From positions 165,162 to 229,161 of the forward strand of contig NZ_JAIQXX010000003.1 of the NCBI RefSeq assembly GCF_021887715.1: a stretch of 64,000 nucleotides of DNA. The letters run 5' to 3'. This DNA comes from Winogradskyella immobilis. Lineage in GTDB: Bacteria > Bacteroidota > Bacteroidia > Flavobacteriales > Flavobacteriaceae. Below, piece by piece: positions 1-8,066 of the stretch. The translations under genes were made by a program, and so were the position numbers. The stretch's first letter is position 1. Each line of letters begins with the position of its first letter. The notes beneath the pieces are model-generated. The model saw only the letters and a list, made by a program, of their open reading frames with translations, ran no database searches and was not told the DNA's origin.

Positions 1-135
1 TTAAATCAACGTGTTTTAAATGCACAATCAAGACTTTTTGAAACGATATTAAAAACTAAACACGATATAGATCATCCTGTTACATTTACAGAAGGAGCAT
101 ATTTAAAATGCGGTTATTATCGATTCTTAGAATGA
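1..135 (+). CDS. C-terminal end of an unrecognised protein (5' truncated)
   Basis: An open frame runs from the left edge of the window to a TGA stop, giving the last 44 residues of a protein. The tail ends with the residues YLKCGYYRFLE. I do not recognise the family from this fragment: it has no signal peptide, membrane segment or catalytic motif that I can name. It is followed by a 66-base gap and the flavin oxidoreductase gene on the same strand. The reading frame itself is well supported because it is open throughout and ends cleanly, but a chance open frame of this length is possible in AT-rich DNA. Confidence 0.5.
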   Translation, partial: LNQRVLNAQSRLFETILKTKHDIDHPVTFTEGAYLKCGYYRFLE

Positions 136-201
136 AACTATTATGCATGCATAGTAAAATATTAGTATATTTGTAAAAACAGATTTAACCAGGAGATAAT
201 T

Positions 202-1149
202 ATGCAAACCAAACTCACGCAATTACTCAATATTAAATATCCAATCATTCAAGCACCAATGTTCTTGGTATCTAATGTTGCTATGGTAACTGAGGCGATG
301 AATGCTGGTATAGCAGGTTGTATTCCGGCATTAAATTATAGAACACTAGATGAATTAAGAATAGCTTTAAAAGAGCTTAAAGCTAATAAGGTAGAAGGAG
401 GAGCATTTGGTTTTAATTTAATTGTCAATAAATCGAATTTAAAATATAAAGGACAGCTCGAAGTGATCTGCGAAGAAGGCTGTGATTTTATAATTACTTC
501 ATTAGGAAGTCCTGAAGAAACTATTAGACAAGCGCATAAAGTAGGAATAAAAGTGTTTTGTGATGTTGTGGACTTAAAATTTGCTAAAAAAGTAGAAGGC
601 CTTGAAGCTGATGCAGCTATTGCTGTAAATAATGAAGCAGGTGGACATCGCGGAAATCTTACGCCAAAAGCTTTGATAGGTCAATTAAGTAATGAATTAT
701 CTATTCCTGTAATTTCTGCTGGAGGAGTTGGTTGTAAAGCAGATATAGATAGTATGTTGAGTTATGGAGCAGAAGGTGTATCGGTTGGAAGTCCTTTTAT
801 TGCTTCCGTAGAAGCTGGAGTTACTGATGATTATAAACAGGCTTGTGTAGATTATGGAGCTAAAGATATTATAATGACTGAACGTATTTCAGGAACTCCA
901 TGCACAGTTATAAATACTCCATATGTTCAAAAAATAGGAACCAAAGCCACTTGGATAGAGAACTTACTCAATAAAAACAGGAAATTAAAGAAATGGGTAA
1001 AAATGATTCGTTTTTCAATAGGTATGAAAGCTACCGAAAAGGCCGCAAAAAAGGCCACATATAAAACGGTTTGGGTTGCAGGACCTAGTATTGAGCATAC
1101 CAAAGCTATTCTTCCTGTTAAAGCGATTGTAGATAAACTGATTAATTAG
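202..1149 (+). CDS. NAD(P)H-dependent flavin oxidoreductase, nitronate monooxygenase family
   Basis: This 315-residue protein is a cytosolic FMN-dependent TIM-barrel enzyme of the nitronate monooxygenase (2-nitropropane dioxygenase) family. Visible family marks are IIQAPM at residues 15-20, EAGGHRG at 145-151 (the histidine corresponds to the catalytic base in the family), SAGGVG at 172-177 for FMN phosphate binding, and GAEGVSVGSPF at 189-199. The start is supported by a purine-rich AGGAG just upstream. The length fits the family. The physiological substrate is not readable from sequence: some relatives oxidise nitronates, others (FabK-like or YrpB-like) have other roles. The gene stands alone on the plus strand before a lipoprotein hydrolase gene 62 bases downstream. 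Confidence 0.88.
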   Translation: MQTKLTQLLNIKYPIIQAPMFLVSNVAMVTEAMNAGIAGCIPALNYRTLDELRIALKELKANKVEGGAFGFNLIVNKSNLKYKGQLEVICEEGCDFIITSLGSPEETIRQAHKVGIKVFCDVVDLKFAKKVEGLEADAAIAVNNEAGGHRGNLTPKALIGQLSNELSIPVISAGGVGCKADIDSMLSYGAEGVSVGSPFIASVEAGVTDDYKQACVDYGAKDIIMTERISGTPCTVINTPYVQKIGTKATWIENLLNKNRKLKKWVKMIRFSIGMKATEKAAKKATYKTVWVAGPSIEHTKAILPVKAIVDKLIN

Positions 1150-1211
1150 TTTTAAATAAAAGAAAACTCTAAATTTATAGGCATTTTTAACCAAATTCTA
1201 AATCTAGAATA

Positions 1212-2177
1212 ATGTCTTATATAAAATCCATTCGTATTTTATTCTCTGTAGTGTTTATTACAACGTTACTATCTTTTTCATGTAAACCAGAAAACAAAAC
1301 TATTGAAACCGTAGAGGTTGTTTCTAATTTAACCAAACCAGAACGTATTAAGCATACAGTAGATTCCGAAGGACATCCTATGGCATTATGGGAAAAGAAA
1401 GCTAATAATCCAAAAGGAATTGTGTTGTTCATTCATGGACGTACTTGGAGTGGAGTGCCAGATTTCGATTTGCAAGTAGAAGGAGAAGATTTATCTTTAA
1501 TGGATGGAGTTATAGAACAAGGATATACCACATATGCTTTAGATTTAAGAGGTTATGGCGGTACACCTAGAGATAGTACAGAATGGAATACGCCAGAAAA
1601 AGCCTCTAATGATATTTTAAATGTAATGAAATGGATTTCTGCACAAAACGGTAATCAAAAAGTACATTTGTTTGGTTGGTCTAATGGGTCTACATTGTCG
1701 TTATTAGCGGCACAGAAAAACTCAGAACACATGGCAAGTTTAACGTTATTTGGGTTTTGGTTAGATTTAGATTATACATTTCAAGAAAGTCCAAAAGACA
1801 TTCAGTTAAAAAAATTAAAAACAACAGCAGAGAGTGCTGCTAGCGATTTTATTATATCAGGAAGTATTAGTCAAAATGCGATTGATACTTATGTAAAAAT
1901 GGCACTAGAAAGTGATCCAATTAAAGTAGATTGGAAAGACGAAGTTATATATAATACATTGAGTCCAGAACAAATTGAAATACCAGTTTTAATATTACAA
2001 GGTGAGTTTGATCCTATTGCTCCAACCGATAGACAAGCCAAATTATTTACGCGTTTAAAAACTGGAGATAAAAGTTGGATTGTTATTTCTGGAGGAGATC
2101 ATGCAGCATTTATGGAAACACCTAGGCCACATTTTATCAATTCGTTTACTGGGTTTATCAACCGTTTTAATCCATAA
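1212..2177 (+). CDS. Alpha/beta-hydrolase lipoprotein
   Basis: The protein (321 residues) starts with a lipoprotein signal ending LSFSC, so Cys24 is the likely lipidated residue and the enzyme would sit in the cell envelope. The rest is an alpha/beta-hydrolase: HG at 75-76 in the oxyanion strand, DLRGYGGT at 111-118, the nucleophile elbow GWSNG at 155-159 (Ser157), an acid in QGEFD (Asp267) and a histidine in GGDHAAF (His297). All three triad residues are therefore in place. The substrate is unknown; serine lipase, esterase or peptidase activity are all possible. The next gene starts 3 bases after the stop, so the two are probably co-transcribed. Confidence 0.82.
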   Translation: MSYIKSIRILFSVVFITTLLSFSCKPENKTIETVEVVSNLTKPERIKHTVDSEGHPMALWEKKANNPKGIVLFIHGRTWSGVPDFDLQVEGEDLSLMDGVIEQGYTTYALDLRGYGGTPRDSTEWNTPEKASNDILNVMKWISAQNGNQKVHLFGWSNGSTLSLLAAQKNSEHMASLTLFGFWLDLDYTFQESPKDIQLKKLKTTAESAASDFIISGSISQNAIDTYVKMALESDPIKVDWKDEVIYNTLSPEQIEIPVLILQGEFDPIAPTDRQAKLFTRLKTGDKSWIVISGGDHAAFMETPRPHFINSFTGFINRFNP

Positions 2178-2179
2178 AA

Positions 2180-2599
2180 GTGGAGGAGCATTTTTACATT
2201 TCAGATATTGATTTTTTACAACAATTTAAAGATTGTAAGTTAGATCCTAAGTTGTTTTCTCACGAGGCACATTTAAGATTAGCTTGGTTAATGATTAGTA
2301 ATTATGGAAAAGATAAAGCTTCAAAACAAATCCAAGAACAATTAAAAAAATTTGTCGTTTTTGTTGGAGCTAGAGATAAATATAATGCAACCTTAACAGT
2401 AGCTGCCGTATATATAACACATCATTTTATGCAAAAATCTAAATCTAGTAATTTTAAAGATTTTATAATTGAATTCCCTAGGCTAAAAACTAGTTTTAAA
2501 GCTTTAATAGAAAGCCATTATAGTTTTGATGTATTTAATTTAGAAACGGCGAAAGCAGCATATTTACAGCCAGATGTATTACCTTTTGATACAATTTAA
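2180..2599 (+). CDS. Conserved-looking hypothetical protein, GTG start
   Basis: A 139-residue soluble protein that begins with GTG only 3 bases after the hydrolase stop codon; the AAAAGTGGAGGAG context and this tight spacing support translation coupling and the GTG choice. It is predicted helical, with a notable SHEAHLRLAW stretch at about residues 28-37 and later ITHHFM near 95. There is no signal peptide or transmembrane segment. I do not recognise a family with confidence. The paired histidines could be metal ligands, but that is only a guess. Codon use and base composition look like the neighbours. Confidence 0.6.
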   Translation: MEEHFYISDIDFLQQFKDCKLDPKLFSHEAHLRLAWLMISNYGKDKASKQIQEQLKKFVVFVGARDKYNATLTVAAVYITHHFMQKSKSSNFKDFIIEFPRLKTSFKALIESHYSFDVFNLETAKAAYLQPDVLPFDTI

Positions 2600-2618
2600 G
2601 AAATAAAAAAATTAAATA

Positions 2619-2646
2619 TGTCCTCGTTTATAGTTTAATAAGCGTC
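2619..2646 (+). promoter_or_regulatory. Candidate ECF42-type promoter upstream of the YCII/sigma operon
   Basis: A TGTCCT hexamer at 2619-2624 is followed 18 bases later by CGTC at 2643-2646, about 33 bases upstream of the YCII gene start. ECF42 sigma factors are reported to read TGTCGA-like -35 and CGTC-like -10 elements upstream of their own YCII/DGPF-sigma operons, so the position and partial match suggest autoregulation. The -35 match is imperfect. Confidence 0.45.
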
Positions 2647-2678
2647 TTAAGTATATAAACAATTAAATTTTAAAACTT

Positions 2679-3026
2679 ATGAAAAATTTCATGATGATTT
2701 TCGTTGGAAAAGAATACACAGACCTTGGTTTATCTCCAGAAGAAATGCAGGGTAGAATGGAGAAATGGTTTGCTTGGGGAAGTAAAATGGAAAATGCAGG
2801 TATTTTAAGAGGTGGTGAAGCTTTAACTCCACAGATAAGACGTGTTGTTGGTAAAAACAGAACAGTTACAGATTTAACTTCTGCTGAAGTAAAAGAAATT
2901 GTTGGTGGATTTTATTTAGTAGAAGCCGAAGATTTTGATACAGTGCAAGAGATTGCTCAAGATTTTCCAGATTATGATTTAGGAAATACTGTAGAGATTC
3001 GTGAAATCATGGTATTTGATAGATAA
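2679..3026 (+). CDS. YCII-related (DGPF) domain protein
   Basis: This 115-residue cytosolic protein has the ferredoxin-like YCII/DGPF fold pattern: an N-terminal strand MKNFMMIFVG, a helix with EEMQGRMEKWFAWGSKM, a GEALTP loop, and a terminal VEIREIMVF strand. Proteins of this type are typically encoded directly next to ECF42 sigma factors, exactly as here: its stop TAA overlaps the ATG of the sigma gene by one base (TAATG). The biochemical role of YCII proteins next to sigma factors is not settled; an involvement in sensing or small-molecule modification is a hypothesis. A candidate ECF42 promoter lies just upstream. Confidence 0.85.
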   Translation: MKNFMMIFVGKEYTDLGLSPEEMQGRMEKWFAWGSKMENAGILRGGEALTPQIRRVVGKNRTVTDLTSAEVKEIVGGFYLVEAEDFDTVQEIAQDFPDYDLGNTVEIREIMVFDR

Positions 3027-4276
3027 TGGAACATAAACTAGTAGACCATCTATTTCGTCATCATAGTGGAAAGATGGTCTCTGTTTTAATACGTATTTTT
3101 GGGCTACAACATCTAGACATTATAGAAGATGCTGTACAAGATACATTTATAAAGGCCAGCTTATCATGGCGTAAACAACAACCAGAATATCCTGAAGCTT
3201 GGCTAACCAAAGCCGCAAAAAACAGAGTGTTAGATATTTTTAGAACGCTCAAAACTCAAAAAAAGCATTATTCAACTATTACTACAGGTACAGATGCCAT
3301 CGCTATCAACGAGTTGTTTTTAGATACCGAAATTGAAGATGCACAGCTAAGAATGATATTTACTGCTTGTCATCTTCAGCTAGATCCTAGAGATCGCATA
3401 TCCTTTGCTTTAAAAACGGTTTCGGGTTTTAGTACTAAAGAAATTGCTTCAGCATTACTCGCAAAAGAAGATACTGTCAAAAAGCGTTTAATGCGCGCCA
3501 GAAAGGCTATTAAAAAATCTGATATACAATTCAATATTCCTAAAGGAAAAGCATTACCAGAGCGTTTAGAGAGTGTTATGGAGGTATTGTATCTCATTTT
3601 CAATGAAGGATTTCACTCTAATAATAAAGAACAATTAATTAGAGAAGATTTGTGTGGAGAAGCTATGCGTTTATGCCAATTATTACTAAAGCGTAAAGAC
3701 ACAAGATCTCCAGAGACTTATGCGCTTTTTGCATTGATGTGTTTTCATTCTGCAAGATTAGAAACTAAAGTAGGTGTCAATAATGAAATACTAGGCTTAA
3801 AACAACAAGATAGATCTTTATGGCATTTTCCATTAATAGAGCTTGGAAATAACACCATGCATAAAGCAGTAGAAACAGAAAGTTTTTCATGTTATCATTA
3901 CGAAGCAGCTATAGCTGCAGAGCATTTGCGTGCTAAAACTTTTGAAGACACCAATTGGAACAAAATTTTAAAGTGGTATGAGGCATTAGACCAACTACAA
4001 CCAATGTCATCTCATCAGTTAACTATGGCAGTAATATGTCTACAAAAAGAAGATTATGACGGTGCAAAAGATCATTTAAAGAAAATAAATCCAGAAGATT
4101 TTGAACAGCGAAAGTATTTATACTATGCAACTAAAGCAGATTATTATTTTAATATAAAAATGTTAGAAAAAGCATTAACGAATATAGATATAGCTATAGA
4201 AAATGTTACAAATAATTTAGAGCGAGACTATCTTTTAAAAAAGAAAACGAAATGGTTAAATAATACGAGTAATTAA
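3026..4276 (+). CDS. ECF42-type RNA polymerase sigma factor with C-terminal TPR-like extension
   Basis: At 416 residues this is much longer than a plain ECF sigma factor. The sigma-2 region spans about residues 10-75 (IIEDAVQDTFIKA, AWLTKAAKNRVLD), and sigma-4 about 110-165 with the helix-turn-helix GFSTKEIASALL and VKKRLMRARKAI. The remaining 230 residues form a helical TPR-like tail (DUF6596-type) typical of the ECF42 group, which lacks a classical anti-sigma factor and is thought to be controlled through this extension. The one-base overlap with the upstream YCII gene is also typical. The sequence looks intact and carries no membrane segment. Target genes beyond its own operon are unknown. 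Confidence 0.9.
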   Translation: MEHKLVDHLFRHHSGKMVSVLIRIFGLQHLDIIEDAVQDTFIKASLSWRKQQPEYPEAWLTKAAKNRVLDIFRTLKTQKKHYSTITTGTDAIAINELFLDTEIEDAQLRMIFTACHLQLDPRDRISFALKTVSGFSTKEIASALLAKEDTVKKRLMRARKAIKKSDIQFNIPKGKALPERLESVMEVLYLIFNEGFHSNNKEQLIREDLCGEAMRLCQLLLKRKDTRSPETYALFALMCFHSARLETKVGVNNEILGLKQQDRSLWHFPLIELGNNTMHKAVETESFSCYHYEAAIAAEHLRAKTFEDTNWNKILKWYEALDQLQPMSSHQLTMAVICLQKEDYDGAKDHLKKINPEDFEQRKYLYYATKADYYFNIKMLEKALTNIDIAIENVTNNLERDYLLKKKTKWLNNTSN

Positions 4277-4322
4277 AAAAGGCGTAATTTTATAAATCTA
4301 AACGAATTACATTAAAACCAAA

Positions 4323-5198
4323 ATGATTATGAATACAAAAAAACAATTCCGATTATTAGTTCTTAGTTTAGCCTTAATTATAAGCGCTTGCGGAGAAACT
4401 AAGAAAGAAACAGAGACAACTCAACAATCTAAAGAAACAGAAGAAGTAGCTAAAGCACCAATATATAATACTGAAGATCCAAGTTCAATTTTGGCATCTA
4501 TAGAATATGCACATGGTGGATGGAATGATCTTTGGAGTAAAAAAGATGTACAATATACTTATGATTATCGTCTTCCAGATGACAAGGCAGATGTATCTAT
4601 GGAGCGTTATATTTTCGATACCGAAGCGTCCTTTGCACATTATACACAGCATGATGTTAACGCTATGCCTGGTGCAGAAGGCGATATGATGCAATATTTT
4701 GATGGAGAAACAACTATAGCTATGTTAGGTGACAAAAAAGTAGAAGACCCACAAGCAGTTGGTACTAGTGAGTTTTTAAGACGTGCAAATTATTTTTGGT
4801 TTGTAATGCCATATAAGCTAAACGACGCAGGTACTATTGCTAAATATATGGGGCAAGAAGATTATAACGGTACTATGTATGATAAAGTAGGAATCACTTA
4901 CGATTCTGAAATCACTGGAAAAGAACAAAACGATATTTATATTTTGTATGTTAATCCAGAAACAAAGATGATTGATCGTTTCTTTTTCTCTTTGCCAGCA
5001 TTAGGAGTTAATGTACCAGCGATTATTGCAAATTACGAATATGAAGATGTAGAAGGACAAAAGATAGCAACAAAACGCACGTATTTTATGCCAAATGAGA
5101 ATGGTGAGTATGGCGAGATACCTAGTATCAACCAAACCTTAACTAATATTTCATTTAATAATGGATTTACACCAGAAAACATAATGAGTGTTGAATAA
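4323..5198 (+). CDS. Lipoprotein of unknown function (DUF6503-like)
   Basis: The 291-residue product has a lipoprotein signal with a LIISAC lipobox (Cys near residue 23) followed by a charged linker rich in E, T and K. The mature part contains EYAHGGWNDLW near residue 60, then a beta-rich domain that looks like a LolA-type or outer-membrane lipoprotein fold. I think it belongs to the Bacteroidota DUF6503 group, but this is from memory of the AHGG-W pattern and not verified. Start could also be the ATG two codons downstream (4329). A clear terminator follows, so it ends a transcription unit beginning with itself or with the sigma operon 46 bases upstream. Confidence 0.7.
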   Translation: MIMNTKKQFRLLVLSLALIISACGETKKETETTQQSKETEEVAKAPIYNTEDPSSILASIEYAHGGWNDLWSKKDVQYTYDYRLPDDKADVSMERYIFDTEASFAHYTQHDVNAMPGAEGDMMQYFDGETTIAMLGDKKVEDPQAVGTSEFLRRANYFWFVMPYKLNDAGTIAKYMGQEDYNGTMYDKVGITYDSEITGKEQNDIYILYVNPETKMIDRFFFSLPALGVNVPAIIANYEYEDVEGQKIATKRTYFMPNENGEYGEIPSINQTLTNISFNNGFTPENIMSVE

Positions 5199-5220
5199 AA
5201 CTAATTGATATAAATATATA

Positions 5221-5248
5221 AAAGGAAGCATTTAATGCTTCCTTTTTT
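5221..5248 (+). terminator. Rho-independent terminator after the lipoprotein gene
   Basis: A 9-bp stem AAGGAAGCA / TGCTTCCTT with a 5-base loop is followed by a run of T on the plus strand, 22 bases after the stop codon. Confidence 0.9.
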
Positions 5249-5387
5249 GTTTGTAAAAACTTTTGCTTGCTATAATATTGATAGTTAATGACTTTAAGAA
5301 TTCACACTAGATTTTATAAATCATTAATTAGAATAACAGCAATAATTTTATAATTTAGGACACTGTAATTAACCCTATATTATTACA

Positions 5388-5765
5388 ATGAATCAACCAT
5401 TTCAAATAACAAAATTTAATTTTGGAACTTTACAATTCTATGAAAATTATGTCATCTCTACTCAAAATGAAGGAGTTCATATTGGAATTAATGAGCATAA
5501 TAAAATAATGAGCACAATTATTGACTACTTCGGTGATAAGAAATTTATATATATCGCTAATAGAAAACATTCTTATTCTATAGATGTTATGGTGTATTAC
5601 GAAGTGATAAAAGTTAAAAATCTTTTGGCTATAGCTGTAGTCAATTATTTAAAGACTAATGTAAGTACCTATACTATGGAAAGTCATTTCTTAAAAAAGA
5701 AATCGAAAGAATTTGATGAACTAGAAACCGCTATTAAGTGGGCAAGTACACTCCTAGAAAATTGA
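5388..5765 (+). CDS. Small SpoIIAA/STAS-like protein, paralogue of the gene at 61.4 kb
   Basis: A 125-residue soluble protein of unknown function. Its middle carries YIANRKHSYSID (about residues 55-66) and the end has ETAIKWA. The minus-strand protein at 61384-61800 has YVANRVNSYSID and EAIEWI in the same order and spacing, so the two are divergent paralogues. The alternating strand-helix pattern with a conserved ANR...SYSID loop and a terminal helix rich in A/W resembles SpoIIAA-like (STAS/SEC14-type) domains found in many Flavobacteriaceae. No signal peptide or membrane segment. It stands alone between a terminator and a convergent gene. Function unknown. Confidence 0.65.
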   Translation: MNQPFQITKFNFGTLQFYENYVISTQNEGVHIGINEHNKIMSTIIDYFGDKKFIYIANRKHSYSIDVMVYYEVIKVKNLLAIAVVNYLKTNVSTYTMESHFLKKKSKEFDELETAIKWASTLLEN

Positions 5766-5800
5766 AAATAGAATTAGTATTACAGAATAATTAATAACAT

Positions 5801-6439
5801 TTAAACAAGGTTATTTATATAATCAACATTAACAACGTGCTTGCCATTAAACGGCATAATAGACAAGCGTTCTCCAAATAAATCATTTGCTTTTATAATC
5901 TCTTTTTTAATACGATTTGCATCTATATATTCATCCTCAGTACCATAGATCAGTTTAACATTGCAATCTTTCGATAAATATTTAAAATCATCGGCGATTA
6001 ATTCTATAGGAATTCCGCCAGAATGCAATACCAATTGCGAACATTGCAATTGGCGTTTAACCATATAACGCGTAGCAATACTAACTCCTTGAGAATAACC
6101 TAGAATTATGAGATTTACATTTTTTGGAATAACTTCTTTATCTAAAACAGCATCTATATAATTTAAAATATTGTCCATGCCATCACTAGTATTATCTCGA
6201 GTTAACCAATTAGCGCCGACATGCATTTTAGGTTGTATATAATATTTACTGGGCGCTTGTGGTGCAATAATGTAATTTTCTTCAGAATTTAAATCTTTAA
6301 AATACTTTAAAAAATAGCGACTTAGATAGCCCATGCCATGACAAACCAACCATACATTTTTAGTTTGTGCTGTCAATTGGTTTAATGTAGAATATGAGTT
6401 GCTAGTGGTATATGTGATTTCTTTTTCTTCCTGATTCAT
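5801..6439 (-). CDS. Alpha/beta-hydrolase, carboxylesterase/phospholipase type
   Basis: A 212-residue cytosolic hydrolase of the short carboxylesterase (YpfH/Abhydrolase_2) type. It shows CHGMGY at 33-38, the nucleophile elbow GYSQG at 114-118 (Ser116), the acid in GTEDEY (Asp169) and a C-terminal histidine in GKHVVN (His201), so the catalytic triad is complete. The family hydrolyses carboxylic esters and lysophospholipids; the specific substrate cannot be read here. It is divergently transcribed from the menI-like gene with a 54-base intergenic region, so the two promoters lie back to back. Convergent with the small STAS-like gene on the other side. Confidence 0.82.
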   Translation of the reverse strand: MNQEEKEITYTTSNSYSTLNQLTAQTKNVWLVCHGMGYLSRYFLKYFKDLNSEENYIIAPQAPSKYYIQPKMHVGANWLTRDNTSDGMDNILNYIDAVLDKEVIPKNVNLIILGYSQGVSIATRYMVKRQLQCSQLVLHSGGIPIELIADDFKYLSKDCNVKLIYGTEDEYIDANRIKKEIIKANDLFGERLSIMPFNGKHVVNVDYINNLV

Positions 6440-6493
6440 TTTTATTTGTAGTTTCAGTACTTTTGTTTTCTGCCATTAAAAGTAGGCATTACT

Positions 6494-6919
6494 ATGCAAA
6501 TATCTAAAGAAGAATTATTGAATCAAATCAATGCTGTAAATAAAAATACGCTAATGGAAACTTTAGGTATTGAAGTTGTAGATTATACAGATAATACACT
6601 AACAGCTCGTATGCCAGTGACACCAAAAGTTCATCAGCCAGATGGTGTGCTACACGGAGGAGCTACAGCTGCATTAGCAGAAAGTGTAGGTAGTTATGCA
6701 GCTCATATATTTACAGATAGAGATCAGTTTTTTGTAAGAGGTTTAGAGATTACTGCAAATCACCTAAAAGCCGTTAAAAGTGGTTTCGTTTATGCAAAAG
6801 CTACATTTTTGCACAAAGGACGTACAACTCAACTTTTAGATATTAGAGTTACAGATGATGAAGATAATTTAATATCTATTTGTAGATTATCTACAATTAC
6901 ATTACCAAAACAAAAGTAA
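6494..6919 (+). CDS. menI: Hotdog-fold thioesterase, probable DHNA-CoA hydrolase
   Basis: A 141-residue PaaI/YbgC-like hotdog thioesterase. The active-site signature HGGATAALAE runs at 54-63, with HGG preceding the central helix and Glu63 in the catalytic position used by the DHNA-CoA thioesterase subgroup. The menF start is only 1 base beyond this stop, followed by menD, so the genomic context strongly suggests hydrolysis of 1,4-dihydroxy-2-naphthoyl-CoA in menaquinone synthesis, a step after MenB. A broader role on phenylacetyl-CoA-type thioesters is an alternative because the folds are similar. First gene of the men operon; probable promoter in the 54-base divergent gap. Confidence 0.82.
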   Translation: MQISKEELLNQINAVNKNTLMETLGIEVVDYTDNTLTARMPVTPKVHQPDGVLHGGATAALAESVGSYAAHIFTDRDQFFVRGLEITANHLKAVKSGFVYAKATFLHKGRTTQLLDIRVTDDEDNLISICRLSTITLPKQK

Positions 6920-6920
6920 A

Positions 6921-8030
6921 ATGGACGCTCAAACATTTTTTGACGCGTTAACAAAACACTATTCAGAAGATCTACCTTTTGTAGTTTACAGTAGACCTGT
7001 AGATTCTAAAATAAAGTGTTGGCTTCAGAATGATGATGCATACTATACGACAAATACATTTACTGAAAGTGGATTTGTTTTTTCTCCGTTTAATTTAGAT
7101 GAAAAATCGATACTTATACCTAGTGACAACAGTACTCATTTAAGTATCAAGGTTGAGATGTTAGATGTAGAAATGCCTGCTAATAAAACGACTACCGAAC
7201 CAGATAGCCAATCACATATAAAATTAGTTACAGAAGCAATTAAAACTATTGAGGACTCCGATTTGTCTAAAGTGGTATTATCGAGATGCAAAACTGAAAC
7301 TATACAGGATGATCCAATAACTGTTTTTAAACGTTTATTCAATACTTACAAAAATGCTATGGTATATTGTTGGTATCATCCTAAGGTTGGACTTTGGTTA
7401 GGTGCTACTCCAGAGTTATTGTTAAAAGTAGAAGGGAAGCAGTTAACTACCATTTCTTTAGCTGGGACAAAACCTTATAACAAAAACAATGAAGTACAAT
7501 GGTCAGCTAAAGAATTAGAAGAACAGCAAATAGTTACTGATTATATTACAGAACAAATAAAACCTTATGTTCAAAGCATAAAAACTTCCAATATAGAAAC
7601 TGTAAGAGCAGGTCAATTATTACATCTAAAAACTAGGATTACTGCACGTTTAGATCATAAAGACTCACGTTTAGAAGATATCATTTTGGCATTACATCCA
7701 ACACCAGCAGTGTGTGGTTTTCCTAAAACTATAGCTAAAGCATTTATCTTAAATAATGAAGATTACAATCGCGAATTCTATACAGGATTTTTGGGAGAAC
7801 TCAATTTAAAAAGTACAAATACAAGAAATATCAACCGAAGAAATGTTGAGAATAATGCTTATGGTGTTGTTAAGACGCAATCTAATTTTTATGTCAACTT
7901 GCGTTGTATGCAAATACAATCTAATAAAGCATTAATTTATGTCGGAGGCGGAATTACAAAAGCTTCCGAGCCCCAAAACGAATGGAATGAGACCGTTGAG
8001 AAAACGAAAACAATGCTAAAAGTCTTATAG
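6921..8030 (+). CDS. menF: Isochorismate synthase
   Basis: A 369-residue chorismate-utilising enzyme converting chorismate to isochorismate, the first committed step of menaquinone synthesis. The C-terminal chorismate-binding domain shows LSKVVLSR at 115-122 (Lys117 is the general base in MenF/EntC), GATPELLL at 161-168, AGTKP at 181-185, LHPTPAVCG at 258-266 and YTGFLGELN at 287-295. The glutamates that bind magnesium lie in the last motifs. N-terminal 95 residues are short and divergent as usual in Bacteroidota. The gene is between the menI-like gene (1-base gap) and menD (36-base gap), which excludes salicylate or siderophore use as the likelier explanation. Confidence 0.93.
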   Translation: MDAQTFFDALTKHYSEDLPFVVYSRPVDSKIKCWLQNDDAYYTTNTFTESGFVFSPFNLDEKSILIPSDNSTHLSIKVEMLDVEMPANKTTTEPDSQSHIKLVTEAIKTIEDSDLSKVVLSRCKTETIQDDPITVFKRLFNTYKNAMVYCWYHPKVGLWLGATPELLLKVEGKQLTTISLAGTKPYNKNNEVQWSAKELEEQQIVTDYITEQIKPYVQSIKTSNIETVRAGQLLHLKTRITARLDHKDSRLEDIILALHPTPAVCGFPKTIAKAFILNNEDYNREFYTGFLGELNLKSTNTRNINRRNVENNAYGVVKTQSNFYVNLRCMQIQSNKALIYVGGGITKASEPQNEWNETVEKTKTMLKVL

Positions 8031-8050
8031 CAAAGCCACATGCTTTTTTG

Positions 8051-8058
8051 TATGTTTG
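8051..8058 (+). promoter_or_regulatory. TAnnTTTG element before menD
   Basis: TATGTTTG lies 8 bases before the menD start codon. It matches the Bacteroidota -7 element, but I see no clear TTG at the -33 position, so an internal promoter is only possible. Confidence 0.35.
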
Positions 8059-8066
8059 TATTATAA

